From Sphingorhabdus sp. 109 (GTDB taxonomy: Bacteria > Pseudomonadota > Alphaproteobacteria > Sphingomonadales > Sphingomonadaceae): a stretch of DNA of 64,000 bases. The stretch is from positions 3,500,917 through 3,564,916 of the forward strand of contig NZ_LR732707.1 of assembly GCF_902506555.1 (NCBI RefSeq). The letters run 5' to 3'. A program made the position numbers and the translations under genes. Under the pieces are notes generated by a model, which saw only the letters and a program-made list of their open reading frames with translations, did no database searches and was not told where the DNA came from. Shown piece after piece: positions 1-9,040 of this stretch (the stretch's first letter is position 1; every line of letters begins with the position of its first letter).

Positions 1-1
1 C

Positions 2-1180
2 AACGCTCACCCGATCTTTGTCGGCCTGAAGAAAAACCTCAGCTATCTGGCACAACTCAACATTGAAGATGAAGAGCATCACAAGCTGATGGAGGCGCGA
101 ACGATCATCAGGAAAGCGTTGCGTGACGCATCATCAAGACTAGAAAATGAAAAACGCTTCTGGCGTGACTCGACTGTTTTCGCGGCGGCAAAACAAGTCG
201 CCGAAACAGTAGCGGTCAAATTTCTGATGCAAGGCAGCTTCGCATATCGAACATTAAACTCGCCCGCTAAGCCGAACTGCCAAGAAATCGATCTTGATGA
301 CGGTATGTATGTACCCGTTCGATTTATGCAGGACAGCCATCCGGCTTTGGCAGCTGGATCCCTTTTCACATTTGTTGAGGAAACGTTGAGCCCAGTATGC
401 AATGAAAATGGGTGGGAGCTTGACAGTTCAAAGAACACCTGCGCGCGTGTTCGACTTTGGAAAGGGGCACATGTTGATATTCCGATTTATTCGGTCCCTG
501 AAGACAAGTATCGGTTGATGAAGAGTGCAATCGCTGATGCGCGGATGGCGTCGATATCTTTTACGGCCGACAAGTTCCCATCAATGGCCGCGATACCAAC
601 CAATTTGGTGATGCTGGCGCAGCGTGATGGGAAATGGATTCAGTCTGATCCCAAGCAGCTTCACGATTGGGTGGAAGCCCGCTCTGCGCGCTATGGACCA
701 GTCTTTCGCCGTCTTTGCAGGTTCTTCAAAGGATGGCGCGATCATACATGGGAAAATTCGCCACTGTCATCGATCTGCTTGATGTGCGCGATAGACGCTG
801 CCTTGATTGAACTCGGCGGCAATCCGGTTGATGACCGCGATGATATGCAAATTATGGAAGTGGCCAAGCTTCTCCCTGACATTTTCCGAGGAGAGATCAA
901 CAACCCGGTCGTCGAGGGGAGTTGTCTCAACGGCTGGAGCGATGCTGATCGAAACGAAATATTAAAGTCAACCGAAGCGCTTGCCGATGAAATGGAGGGC
1001 GCGCTCGAACGTACAGGCCATCCCGATATCGTGATTGATCACCTTCGAAACGTCTTTGGTCGCCGTATTCCGAACCGTCCTGATATTATTACGATTGCCA
1101 ATGATACTGCATCAAGCGTTCGCGCTTTTCCGGCAGCAACTGTTCCAACACCCAAAATTATCAATTCCAACTCAGGGTGA
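2..1180 (+). CDS. CD-NTase of a type II CBASS operon (5' end cut by window)
   Basis: cGAS/DncV-like nucleotidyltransferase, which on phage infection would make a cyclic oligonucleotide that activates an effector. Counting from the ATG at 89, the polymerase signature is GS at residues 49-50, followed by an Asp-Leu-Asp-Asp motif at 68-71 and a third metal-binding Asp at about 130 (VDIPIY). The frame is open from base 2, so the ATG at 89 is probably internal and a few N-terminal residues lie outside the window. The stop overlaps the Cap2 start (TGATG). Family assignment is firm from the motifs and from the Cap2-Cap3 neighbours. The CD-NTase clade and nucleotide product cannot be read from sequence alone. 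The effector gene is not in the window. Confidence 0.9.
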   Translation, partial: NAHPIFVGLKKNLSYLAQLNIEDEEHHKLMEARTIIRKALRDASSRLENEKRFWRDSTVFAAAKQVAETVAVKFLMQGSFAYRTLNSPAKPNCQEIDLDDGMYVPVRFMQDSHPALAAGSLFTFVEETLSPVCNENGWELDSSKNTCARVRLWKGAHVDIPIYSVPEDKYRLMKSAIADARMASISFTADKFPSMAAIPTNLVMLAQRDGKWIQSDPKQLHDWVEARSARYGPVFRRLCRFFKGWRDHTWENSPLSSICLMCAIDAALIELGGNPVDDRDDMQIMEVAKLLPDIFRGEINNPVVEGSCLNGWSDADRNEILKSTEALADEMEGALERTGHPDIVIDHLRNVFGRRIPNRPDIITIANDTASSVRAFPAATVPTPKIINSNSG

Positions 1181-2859
1181 TGAACCGGCGAGAGGCGCTG
1201 GGTAAGATTAACGCAACGCTAAAGGAACAAGGCTTCAGCGAAAAATCAGCGATTGTACTAGAATTCGAAGGACGGATAAGCGTTCATGGCAAACCAATCG
1301 ATGTTGCGATTGAAATTCCTGACATTACATTTGTTAAACTTCCCAAAGTGAAATTGAAGGACCCGGCGCAACTCGACCCGGAAATCGTGGGGCATCTTTT
1401 TAACCGGGGCGACGGCGATTCAGGTATCTGCTATGCATCTGCTGTGGGACTACCCCTCGATATCTATGACCCGGGTGGATCGGTCTTACGCGTGCTAGAG
1501 CAAGCGAAAGTGGCAATGGAGGTTAATTACAAAGGCCGCGGTGTTGCAGAGGTCGCAGCTGAATATCAGGACTACTGGCGCGATGGTATTGAGTCATTTC
1601 GAATTCTGATCAAACGACCAACGAGTGATACTGCGACCCTCAAAACTAACTTTTATCGATTCAAAGCGAAAGGGATGACGCCGTTTTTGGGGTTACGAGA
1701 TGTTGCGGAGTTTGGCGGCTTTTCGGCTGAAGAATTTTCCCATGGCCTACTCATTTTTAGCAATGAACCGCTTTCTCCCGTTGGAAAAATCAAGGTGCCA
1801 CTCACACTTGAGCAATTTGAAATCTGGTTCCGAGGCCAACCTGGCTTCACGGACGCCGAGTATAGCCAAGCATTCGCTGCACTGGCAGCACGCAACATTG
1901 TGGCGATAGACGCACCAAATTGCGTTTTGGGCGTCCGGCTGGATTTTCCAAGGGGACTAGAAATAGCCCTAAACACGATAAAAACTAGGAAGGCGAAGAT
2001 CCCGGAGTTGATTGCCAATCGCAAATCAGAAATAAATCTAACGCGTTTTGGTGGCTTTTGGTGTGATCAAAAGACTTTGGCCGAAAGGAATCTTGTAGGT
2101 ATGAACACTTTGGCTGGGAAAAAGATTGCTCTAATTGGATGTGGTACACTCGGGAGCCATCTGGCCAAATTTCTTGTCCAAAGCGGGGCCGGGTTTGATG
2201 CTCCGTTATACCTTTTTGATGGTCAAGGGCTATCAGCAGGCAACGTCGGTCGCCACTACCTTGGTATTGGACAAATAGACAAAGCTAAAGCAGAAGCCCT
2301 GTGTGATGAATTGAAGCGGTTTCATCCGGATATCGACGTTCGTGCGATTTGCCGAGACGTATTCGATGACTGGAATACGGCAAAAGATTGCGACTTGATT
2401 ATTGATGCGACCGGAGACTGGAATACCCAAAATGCTGTCAATGAAGCCTTTCTGAACGGCGAAGACGTCAAAGCTGAGGCGGTCTTATATAGCTGGATTT
2501 GTGGAAACGGAGCGGCCGCCCAAGGTTTCCTGAGCATCGTTGGCGATGGTTATTGTTTTCGCTGTCTCCGCCCGGATGCGGGCAAGAATTGGCGCTATAC
2601 TGCTCTCAAGCCCAAATATGAGGAAATTATTGAGGAGGCTACTTGCGGGGACGGTGCATATTATCCTTATTCGGTAGCTGCACCGGCAATCGCCGCAGGA
2701 CTATCTACCGAAATGATATTGGGATGGGCAAATGGTAAGCCCGGATCACGGCTTAAGACAATCGTGATTGATCATGAACGGGGCGCAGAGCGGCAGCCCA
2801 CAACACCTTCGCCTGCTGCGGCCTGCCCAGCCTGCGCTGCGAGGGATAGTGATGATTGA
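1180..2859 (+). CDS. cap2: Cap2, E2-E1 fusion ubiquitin-transfer-like enzyme of CBASS
   Basis: In type II CBASS, Cap2 conjugates the C terminus of the CD-NTase to cellular targets, priming second-messenger synthesis. The N-terminal E2-like half carries the candidate catalytic Cys at about residue 84 (SGICYAS). The C-terminal half is a ThiF/E1 adenylation domain with the nucleotide loop GCGTLGS at about 320 and the candidate E1 catalytic Cys at about 489 (EATCGDG). CFRC and CPAC pairs near the C terminus may bind zinc. About 560 residues is typical for the fusion. The frame could start at GTG 1177; ATG 1180 is preferred because it gives a TGATG overlap with the CD-NTase stop. The 3' end overlaps cap3 by 8 nt. 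Confidence 0.92.
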   Translation: MNRREALGKINATLKEQGFSEKSAIVLEFEGRISVHGKPIDVAIEIPDITFVKLPKVKLKDPAQLDPEIVGHLFNRGDGDSGICYASAVGLPLDIYDPGGSVLRVLEQAKVAMEVNYKGRGVAEVAAEYQDYWRDGIESFRILIKRPTSDTATLKTNFYRFKAKGMTPFLGLRDVAEFGGFSAEEFSHGLLIFSNEPLSPVGKIKVPLTLEQFEIWFRGQPGFTDAEYSQAFAALAARNIVAIDAPNCVLGVRLDFPRGLEIALNTIKTRKAKIPELIANRKSEINLTRFGGFWCDQKTLAERNLVGMNTLAGKKIALIGCGTLGSHLAKFLVQSGAGFDAPLYLFDGQGLSAGNVGRHYLGIGQIDKAKAEALCDELKRFHPDIDVRAICRDVFDDWNTAKDCDLIIDATGDWNTQNAVNEAFLNGEDVKAEAVLYSWICGNGAAAQGFLSIVGDGYCFRCLRPDAGKNWRYTALKPKYEEIIEEATCGDGAYYPYSVAAPAIAAGLSTEMILGWANGKPGSRLKTIVIDHERGAERQPTTPSPAAACPACAARDSDD

Positions 2860-3319
2860 TGGCGTTTTGTTCGATCACCAAGTTTTGGAAATTATGCTGA
2901 AAGCGACACGGCGCTATTCGCCCTTAGAAGCGGGTGGTTTGTTGCTGGGATTTCGAAAAGGGCGGCATCTCCATGTCATTGAGGCTACCACCCCTTATGC
3001 ATGGGACAGCCAGAGCAGAGTTTCGTTCATACGTTCACCCAAAGCACATCGAATGCGTGCGCTACGACTTTGGAAAGAGTCACATAAGCGCGTAGATTGG
3101 CTTGGCGAATGGCATAGTCATCCGGGTTTTTCTCCAAACCCGTCGGGTATTGATAATAGGAACTGGAAACAGCTTGTAAGGCATCACAAAGCACCAATGG
3201 TGTTTCCGATTTGCAACGGACGAACAACGGCTATTTGGCTTCAGCAATCAGTTAGATTTCGGCCTATTCGCTTCGAATTCACTCATCAAGACGCAAATGG
3301 TCAGCTGTTCGCTTCCTGA
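2852..3319 (+). CDS. cap3: Cap3, JAMM/JAB isopeptidase of CBASS
   Basis: Deubiquitinase-like metallopeptidase that reverses Cap2 conjugation. The zinc motif is complete: HSHPGF followed by S-G-I-D (H-x-H, then S-x-x-D), with an upstream Glu in the EAGGLLLGF strand. An upstream in-frame ATG at 2768 would add 28 residues lying inside cap2 and resembling no JAMM sequence. ATG 2852 has a GAGGGA ribosome site 5 nt upstream and begins MIDGVLFDHQ, as expected for the domain. The resulting 155 aa is normal for Cap3. It is the last gene of the operon; a 275-bp gap without a recognisable gene follows. Confidence 0.92.
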   Translation: MIDGVLFDHQVLEIMLKATRRYSPLEAGGLLLGFRKGRHLHVIEATTPYAWDSQSRVSFIRSPKAHRMRALRLWKESHKRVDWLGEWHSHPGFSPNPSGIDNRNWKQLVRHHKAPMVFPICNGRTTAIWLQQSVRFRPIRFEFTHQDANGQLFAS

Positions 3320-3594
3320 CTTCTCGTTTCAGAAACATCTTCGAATAAGGAAGGTCTAAACAGGGCTCTAGCGCTGTGTAAGTCCCAGACTTTTCGTTTG
3401 TTGATCAAAGATTTGGGAGTTGACGAAGGTGGAAGATCAATTGGCAAATATCGACATTAAAATGCACAGATCAGGATCAAGATCTGCCCGGAAAAAACCG
3501 ACGGAGTTACATGCTGCCGATTGACCGAGTTGTATTATTAAATTGAACAGTTACAGTCGGTTTCTTTGTAGTTCGTTAGGGGTGGATTCTTGGA

Positions 3595-5007
3595 ATGGAG
3601 GAATTGGACGGTCTTCCGAATTTAAGATCGCGCACAGTTTCCGATCGTCACATTTTTGCAAATGAAGAAGGTCGTTTTTTTAAAGGTCAACATGACCTGC
3701 TGAGCCGGATCGGTAGCAATGAGTTATCTGATCAGGAACTGAAGTTCCTGCAAAAGCGACATCTTATAAAAAGCAGTAAGTTGGTAAAGCATGCGTCGCT
3801 ATTCGCTCAGGCACGTCGCAAGACAAACGTTGAAGGTTTGGAATATCTTATTTTGGTCCCCACGTTACGTTGTAACCTCGCTTGCAGCTATTGTCAGGTT
3901 TCGCGGGCCAATGAGAATGCCGAAGGCTATGATTGGGATGAAGCGACACTCGGACAAATAACTGGCTTGATCAAACAGTTTTCAGGGCGGTCACTCAAGA
4001 TCGAGTTTCAGGGCGGTGAACCCACATTGAGACCGGATCTTATAAGTGCAGTCCTAGACGCAGGATCACATATTCCCGACATGACAGCCGTGATATGTAC
4101 CAATTTGCAGCGACTTGATGAAGAAATCTTGACTATTTTCAATAGAGAGAATGTACAAATTAGCACGTCGTTGGATGGTTCGTTAATTACTCACAAGGCT
4201 CAAAGAACTCAAGATGATGCATCCACTTCACAATTCGAAAGAAACTTGAGTTTAGTTCTCAAGCGATATGGCCCAGGCAAAATTTCCGCGTTACCAACTG
4301 TCAATCCGAATGATCCTCCCGAGATTGATAGCCTTGTAGAGGCATTCGTTTCGCGCGGTTTTACGAGCATTTATCTGCGACCAATCAACTATCAAGGCTT
4401 TGCCAGAAAACAACACCCGGAATCCATCGAACAATCAGGTCATTGGGGTGCGTATTATTCAAAATTCATCCACAGGCTCATTGCGAGAAATTGGGACAAT
4501 CGCGATCAAGTGATTGAAGAGACTTATTTCAGTCATTGTTTGAATCGAATTTTCAAGCCAGGCCTTGATAGACATGTGGACCTGCGTAGCCCCAATCCCG
4601 TCGGCGTAGATTATATTGTCGTTGATTTTGATGGCAAGATTTACCCAACAGATGAGGCTCGCATGCTTTCACGATCGGGGATTATTGATTTGACCATAGG
4701 CGATATAGCTACCGGCTGGGATTCTCCAGAACGACGAGCACTCAACGAAGCATCGACAAATGCAGATGATCCAGATTGTCAAAATTGCGTCTACCAGCCC
4801 TATTGTGGACGCGACATAATCGACGATATTTCAAGATATGGCCGGATCGACCTACGCAGACACGAGACAAACTTCTGCAAGCGCCACATGAGTATTTTCG
4901 ATTTGGCTTTTTCTCTGATTTATTCAAATGAAGATGCAGTCCAATATTCGTTGCGTCACTGGCTAGGGTTGAGTGGAGATTCAATTACATTGGGCGAGTC
5001 AATATGA
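3595..5007 (+). CDS. hxsB: HxsB, radical SAM maturase of the His-Xaa-Ser system
   Basis: Radical SAM protein with the CxxxCxxC cluster motif at Cys93, 97 and 100 (RCNLACSYC), a GGEPTLR SAM-binding motif, and a Cys-rich C-terminal segment (CQNCVYQPYC) like a SPASM/twitch auxiliary cluster site. Its pairing with a second radical SAM gene and an HxS-repeat protein identifies it as the HxsB-type maturase. The family is predicted to modify the HxsA peptide; the chemistry is not known to me. The 275 bp upstream (3320-3594) contain no open frame resembling the roughly 100-aa HxsD that usually precedes hxsB. A GGGGTGG ribosome site ends about 9 nt before the ATG. It overlaps hxsC by ATGA. Confidence 0.88.
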   Translation: MEELDGLPNLRSRTVSDRHIFANEEGRFFKGQHDLLSRIGSNELSDQELKFLQKRHLIKSSKLVKHASLFAQARRKTNVEGLEYLILVPTLRCNLACSYCQVSRANENAEGYDWDEATLGQITGLIKQFSGRSLKIEFQGGEPTLRPDLISAVLDAGSHIPDMTAVICTNLQRLDEEILTIFNRENVQISTSLDGSLITHKAQRTQDDASTSQFERNLSLVLKRYGPGKISALPTVNPNDPPEIDSLVEAFVSRGFTSIYLRPINYQGFARKQHPESIEQSGHWGAYYSKFIHRLIARNWDNRDQVIEETYFSHCLNRIFKPGLDRHVDLRSPNPVGVDYIVVDFDGKIYPTDEARMLSRSGIIDLTIGDIATGWDSPERRALNEASTNADDPDCQNCVYQPYCGRDIIDDISRYGRIDLRRHETNFCKRHMSIFDLAFSLIYSNEDAVQYSLRHWLGLSGDSITLGESI

Positions 5008-6080
5008 TCCCGCTAATGCTTCCCGCAGTTTCGGATGCCGAGAAACCATTCGTAACTCGATTGTCGAAAAACCGGACAGATTCTCCATGGGAAAGTTGGT
5101 GCATCGAAAGTAGCGAGAGTCAATCGGTGTTCAGCGGCGAGAACGGATTGTTCCAGATCGTTGGACCCGGAATTCAAGACTTGGATGGTGATATCGTAAT
5201 TGTGACGCCTGCTGCGGGCAATGCAGAGCGCATTATAAGGGCTGGTTCCACTCAAAATTCACTGTTAGTCACCGAACGCTGTGATCAACTATGTGTGATG
5301 TGCTCCCAGCCGCCAAAGAAAACCCATCACGACCGCTTCGGTCTATTTGTTCAGGCCTGTCTTTTAGCTGACAACGGCATAACAATCGGAATTACCGGCG
5401 GGGAACCGACGTTGTATAAACAGGAGGTTTTTCAACTTCTCGAAACGGTGTTGAAAGCACGTCCGGATTTGAAATTTCATGTCCTTACCAATGGCCAACA
5501 TTTTGAAACAAGCGACATCAGTCAATTGCGTCAGGAACTGTTCCGAAAGGTTGTTTGGGGAATCCCGTTATATTCCAATGATGCCGCTGAACATGATGAA
5601 ATCGTTGCTAAAACAGGAGCGTATGAGCGATTGCATCAGAGTTTTGATACGTTGCTTTTGTCCGGCGCTAAAATTGAACTTAGAACTGTTGTGCTTCAAA
5701 CCAATCTCAATTCGTTCCCCGCTCTCGCGCGGCATATTGCAGGCTTGCTGCACTTTATCGAGCAATGGTCCGTGATGCAGCTAGAAAATATCGGTTTTGC
5801 AAGAAATAGATGGGACTCTCTTTACGTCGACTTTCGTAAGAGTTTCAATCCAATTGCCCAATCACTGGATGTCGCTTCTTTATTCGGTATACCAACAAAG
5901 CTATTCAACGTGCCGCTTTGTCATTTGCCAGAATTTCATCGCAATTTTGCTGTAAATTCAATATCTGACTGGAAACAGCGTTTTGGGGAAAAGTGTTTGA
6001 TGTGCAGCAAGAAGGAAACTTGTTCTGGATTTTTTGAATGGCATCCTGCCGAAATGCTCGATGAAGTTTCTCCATTATGA
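5004..6080 (+). CDS. hxsC: HxsC, second radical SAM maturase of the His-Xaa-Ser system
   Basis: Radical SAM enzyme of 358 aa. The cluster motif sits at Cys93, 97 and 100 within TERCDQLCVMCSQPPK, a signature I associate with HxsC, and GGEPTLY follows. Two Cys pairs near the C terminus (CLMC and a Cys in ETCSGFF) could hold an auxiliary cluster. It is joined to hxsB and hxsA by ATGA overlaps at both ends, so the three proteins should be made in fixed proportion. The partner is almost certainly HxsB, and the likely substrate is HxsA immediately downstream. Confidence 0.9.
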   Translation: MIPLMLPAVSDAEKPFVTRLSKNRTDSPWESWCIESSESQSVFSGENGLFQIVGPGIQDLDGDIVIVTPAAGNAERIIRAGSTQNSLLVTERCDQLCVMCSQPPKKTHHDRFGLFVQACLLADNGITIGITGGEPTLYKQEVFQLLETVLKARPDLKFHVLTNGQHFETSDISQLRQELFRKVVWGIPLYSNDAAEHDEIVAKTGAYERLHQSFDTLLLSGAKIELRTVVLQTNLNSFPALARHIAGLLHFIEQWSVMQLENIGFARNRWDSLYVDFRKSFNPIAQSLDVASLFGIPTKLFNVPLCHLPEFHRNFAVNSISDWKQRFGEKCLMCSKKETCSGFFEWHPAEMLDEVSPL

Positions 6081-6652
6081 GTAAACGAAAGTTTCTGATT
6101 TCCTCGTTGGCAATGGCCGGCATTATGCCTTTTCCAACTGCACAATCTGCTGCAACTAACAATATCGCTTCCGGTGGAAAAGATCCTGAAGGCGATGCTG
6201 TTATCAAGAGGTTTGCACAAGAACATTCTTTCCAGCTAGCACAGCATAGATCCCACTCAAGCCATTCGTCGCATAGTAGCCATCGGTCCGGGGCCAGCGG
6301 TAGGGTTAAGTCTCCAGTATATACACCTCCCCCGATCCGCCGTCCGAAAACGACCCCTGCGCCTAAGCCATCGCGCAATACGAGGAGTACGCCGCCAAGT
6401 TCGGTGCTTCCTCAATCTCCCGCAATTGCTCCAAATACGTTCTTTAAACCCCAGGATGACGCGATAAAAAACGTTGTAAGACGCGTTCAGATTGGCCTGA
6501 AATCCTATGGATACTATACCGGGTTAATCGACGGAATTGCAGGTTCGGGAACTCGCGCTGCGTTGGTTAAATTCCAGACAGACTTTGACCTCAAGGTAAC
6601 AGGCACAATCACTCCAGAAGTTTTGGATGCATTTAAAATTGTTGCGGAATAG
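6077..6652 (+). CDS. hxsA: HxsA, His-Xaa-Ser repeat protein with peptidoglycan-binding domain
   Basis: Predicted substrate of HxsB/HxsC. The N terminus (residues 1-25) is signal-peptide-like: basic start, hydrophobic core, PTAQSA. Five consecutive H-x-S triplets occupy residues 57-71 (HRS, HSS, HSS, HSS, HRS). A Pro/Arg/Thr-rich linker follows, and residues about 130-188 form a PG_binding_1-like domain (QIGLKSYGYYTGLIDGIAG). The layout suggests an exported protein anchored to the cell wall that presents a modified His/Ser tract outside the cytoplasm. The five triplets use different codons, so this is a selected peptide repeat and not a recent DNA slippage product. The DNA repeat itself is only 45 bp. 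Confidence 0.9.
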   Translation: MSKRKFLISSLAMAGIMPFPTAQSAATNNIASGGKDPEGDAVIKRFAQEHSFQLAQHRSHSSHSSHSSHRSGASGRVKSPVYTPPPIRRPKTTPAPKPSRNTRSTPPSSVLPQSPAIAPNTFFKPQDDAIKNVVRRVQIGLKSYGYYTGLIDGIAGSGTRAALVKFQTDFDLKVTGTITPEVLDAFKIVAE

Positions 6653-7025
6653 AATTACTACTCATTTGATCGTGCTTCTCATTGGTGTCGCAATGGCCTG
6701 GGTAGCTATGCCGATTTGGCGTCAGGCAGTGATGTTTGCAAATCAATCGGAATATGGAGCGCTTGTGGAAAAATGCGACGTTGCCATGAGAGATCATTTA
6801 CAAGCGCGGCAACGTAGCGCCCAAAGGTCTTCGGATGATGTTGGCAGCGAACTCTATTCAGCTGAAGTTGGATTGCTCATCTGTCAGGACTACGATTTAT
6901 ATCAGAAACGTTTGATGCAGTGGGGTTTGAGGGAAAATGAGTTAGCTAAAATGCGATTGTTAGCCGTAGAAGAGCGAAGTACCGATCTGGAAGAAGTTGT
7001 CGCAACCCATGAAATTCGATTTTAA
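6627..7025 (+). CDS. HXS-associated small membrane-anchored protein
   Basis: A 132-aa protein with one N-terminal transmembrane segment (about residues 14-33, IVLLIGVAMAWVAMPIW) and a soluble helical remainder containing two Cys (VEKCD, LLICQDYD). It resembles the small uncharacterised protein found near HXS genes (TIGR03982-like, from memory). It is not the HxsD family. The chosen ATG overlaps hxsA by 26 nt and has an AGAAG site upstream; a TTG start at 6639 or 6642 would leave the membrane segment intact. Function unknown; position suggests export, anchoring or electron transfer to the modified HxsA. Confidence 0.7.
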   Translation: MHLKLLRNRITTHLIVLLIGVAMAWVAMPIWRQAVMFANQSEYGALVEKCDVAMRDHLQARQRSAQRSSDDVGSELYSAEVGLLICQDYDLYQKRLMQWGLRENELAKMRLLAVEERSTDLEEVVATHEIRF

Positions 7026-8265
7026 GTTACTTTTCTACCTGCTGCTCATTCCATTGACCAGCGCTTGTGAACAACAATCATCTGGAAGCTATACTCAAGA
7101 AAAAATGGGTCCGGCAACGGACACGCTGAGAATCGAAACTTTGCGGAAAGCCTCAATTCAAAATGGTTTTGTATCTGTTGGCGCACTGCAATCGAAGACA
7201 GATAGTGCCAAACGTAGTATTGGCGGAAAGCTATTTGCTTCAAAAACGCTAAGTTTAAATGGCAATATTTCTTGCCAGGACTGCCATCTAGATAAATTCG
7301 GGTCAGTCGACGGTCTGCCCAATGCAGTTGGTGCAGGTGCATCGGGCGAAGGCGGTGCTCGAATGGCAAGCGGTGGCCAGATTATTCCGCGCAATGTTTT
7401 GCCGCTTTGGGGGCGTGGCGGACCTAACTTTGATACTTTTTTCTGGGATGGCAAAGTACAATCTGAAAACGGGGTAGTGGTGAGCCAGTTTGGTGATTTT
7501 GCTCCATCTTCTGACCCTTTGGTAGTGGCTGTGCACCTCCCTTTTGTAGAGCTTCGCGAAATGATAGCCGATACCCCGGAGGTTCGTAAAGACCTAGTGA
7601 CGGAGGATGTTGGATCGGCAGAAGTGGTTTTCAATACACTTGCCGGTAGAGTCAGACAAGATCCAGACTTGGGCATTCAATTGGCAAAGGCTTACCAAAA
7701 ACCGTTAGAAAACCTTACCTTTAGTGAAATCGGTGATGCTGTAGCTCAGTTCATTCGGCATAATTTCCGAGTTAAGAAAACGAAACTCCATCGGTTTGTA
7801 TTTGAAAATGGCCCAATCACGCAAAATGAATTGAACGGCGGCATAACTTTCTATGGAAGAGGTCGATGTGCATCGTGTCACAACGGCCCGTACTTTTCGG
7901 ATTTTGATTTCCATTCAATTCCATTTCCTCAATTAGGCTTTGGAAAAAACGGCTTTGGCAATGATGAGGGGCGTTACAATGTGACGTTTAACCCTTCTGA
8001 TCGTTTTTTGTTTCGGACGCCACCTCTTTACAACGCGACCAAGACTTCTCCTTATGGCCATTCCGGATCGCTTCGAACTTTGGATGAGGCAATTGTCGCT
8101 CACTTTGATCCACTGAGAGTGGCGAACTTTCAAAAAATGAGCATCCAAGAGCGATCAAATTTTTACCGAAGAATGAAAGCTGCTCCCGAAGATACTGTCC
8201 CAACGACATTATCCGATACTGAGGTCAAAGAACTGGTAGCGTTTATCTCAATGCTCGATTTTTGA
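7009..8265 (+). CDS. Di-heme cytochrome c peroxidase / MauG-family lipoprotein
   Basis: Predicted periplasmic or outer-membrane-anchored di-heme enzyme. A lipoprotein signal peptide ends in LTSAC. Two c-type heme sites are present, CQDCH at about residue 85 and CASCH at about 285, in the arrangement of the bacterial cytochrome c peroxidase/MauG family. ATG 7009 is preferred over the in-frame TTG at 6997 because it starts the signal peptide directly. It overlaps the preceding gene, so it belongs to the HXS transcript. MauG oxidises peptide side chains into a quinone cofactor; by analogy this enzyme might finish or use a modification made by HxsB/HxsC, which is inference only. Confidence 0.85.
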   Translation: MKFDFKLLFYLLLIPLTSACEQQSSGSYTQEKMGPATDTLRIETLRKASIQNGFVSVGALQSKTDSAKRSIGGKLFASKTLSLNGNISCQDCHLDKFGSVDGLPNAVGAGASGEGGARMASGGQIIPRNVLPLWGRGGPNFDTFFWDGKVQSENGVVVSQFGDFAPSSDPLVVAVHLPFVELREMIADTPEVRKDLVTEDVGSAEVVFNTLAGRVRQDPDLGIQLAKAYQKPLENLTFSEIGDAVAQFIRHNFRVKKTKLHRFVFENGPITQNELNGGITFYGRGRCASCHNGPYFSDFDFHSIPFPQLGFGKNGFGNDEGRYNVTFNPSDRFLFRTPPLYNATKTSPYGHSGSLRTLDEAIVAHFDPLRVANFQKMSIQERSNFYRRMKAAPEDTVPTTLSDTEVKELVAFISMLDF

Positions 8266-8405
8266 AATAGCATACATCCCACCTGCGAGATTAAAGCAAT
8301 TTTTGAACCAGGTTACAAAGCGGCCAGCCGATAATCATCCAGGCGAAGAAGCAAACTTCCGTGCTAAACAATAAATTTGCCATTCTTGTTTGCAAGGAGA
8401 CCCGA

Positions 8406-8840
8406 CTATCCATCACAGCGGTGCGTCTTCCAATATTTGTCCCATCGCAGCGCCCAACCACCTTTAGTCATCGCACACGAAAGATCTCCAGATTTGGGTG
8501 ATATGCACCAGGCAGCGGTTCGAGAACCCCCTGCGCGACCATCGGAACGGCAAATCATCTTGGGACCGGACACCAGGATATGTCCTTCTCTTGATTTTCC
8601 GGTGGGTTTTCCCACCAGTTTTACTAGTGCATCCCTTGCGGCAATAGCGCTCGACTCGGGGCAAGGATGACCGCTTGTGCAAGAACCATCCATCTCACGC
8701 GCAGCGATGCCAGACAATCTCACTCTAGGTCCTTCCGCACACCAGATAGGTCCATCACCGTCCCAGACACGGATGGGCGTACATTCAAAGGTTTCGCCAG
8801 CCGCGACGATGCTTGCGCCAAGTAAAAGTAGTTCAATCAA
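8406..8840 (-). CDS. Secreted thermonuclease (SNase)-like protein
   Basis: A 144-aa protein with an N-terminal signal-like hydrophobic stretch (IELLLLGASIVAAG) and an SNase-like OB-fold start (RVWDGDGPIWC followed by RVRLSGIAARE). The C-terminal half, with YRSDGRAG-like and SGDLSCAM motifs and several Cys, is typical of nuclease homologues carried on alphaproteobacterial mobile elements. Whether the active site is intact cannot be judged. It stands alone on the minus strand between the HXS cassette and the tra operon. The 140 bp between it and the peroxidase gene show no further gene. Confidence 0.75.
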   Translation of the reverse strand: MIELLLLGASIVAAGETFECTPIRVWDGDGPIWCAEGPRVRLSGIAAREMDGSCTSGHPCPESSAIAARDALVKLVGKPTGKSREGHILVSGPKMICRSDGRAGGSRTAAWCISPKSGDLSCAMTKGGWALRWDKYWKTHRCDG

Positions 8841-9040
8841 TTCCAGATGTCTCCGTCGCGGTGCTCAATGGCAGGTAAGTTTCTGGATAATGAGGCGTTC
8901 GGCCACAAACTCAAGTCTCATTATGTTGTTGGCCGCTTTTGCACAGTGCTTTTTCAAAATGACTATCCTCTCGTTTTCGGTTATGCTGAAGAGAAGAGGG
9001 GGCTTGGTCCTTACCGAACCAAGAACTTGGAGTAGGAAAA

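Noticed and set aside
3320..3594. Search for hxsD between cap3 and hxsB
   Set aside because: No open frame long enough for the roughly 100-aa HxsD on either strand; also no convincing promoter.
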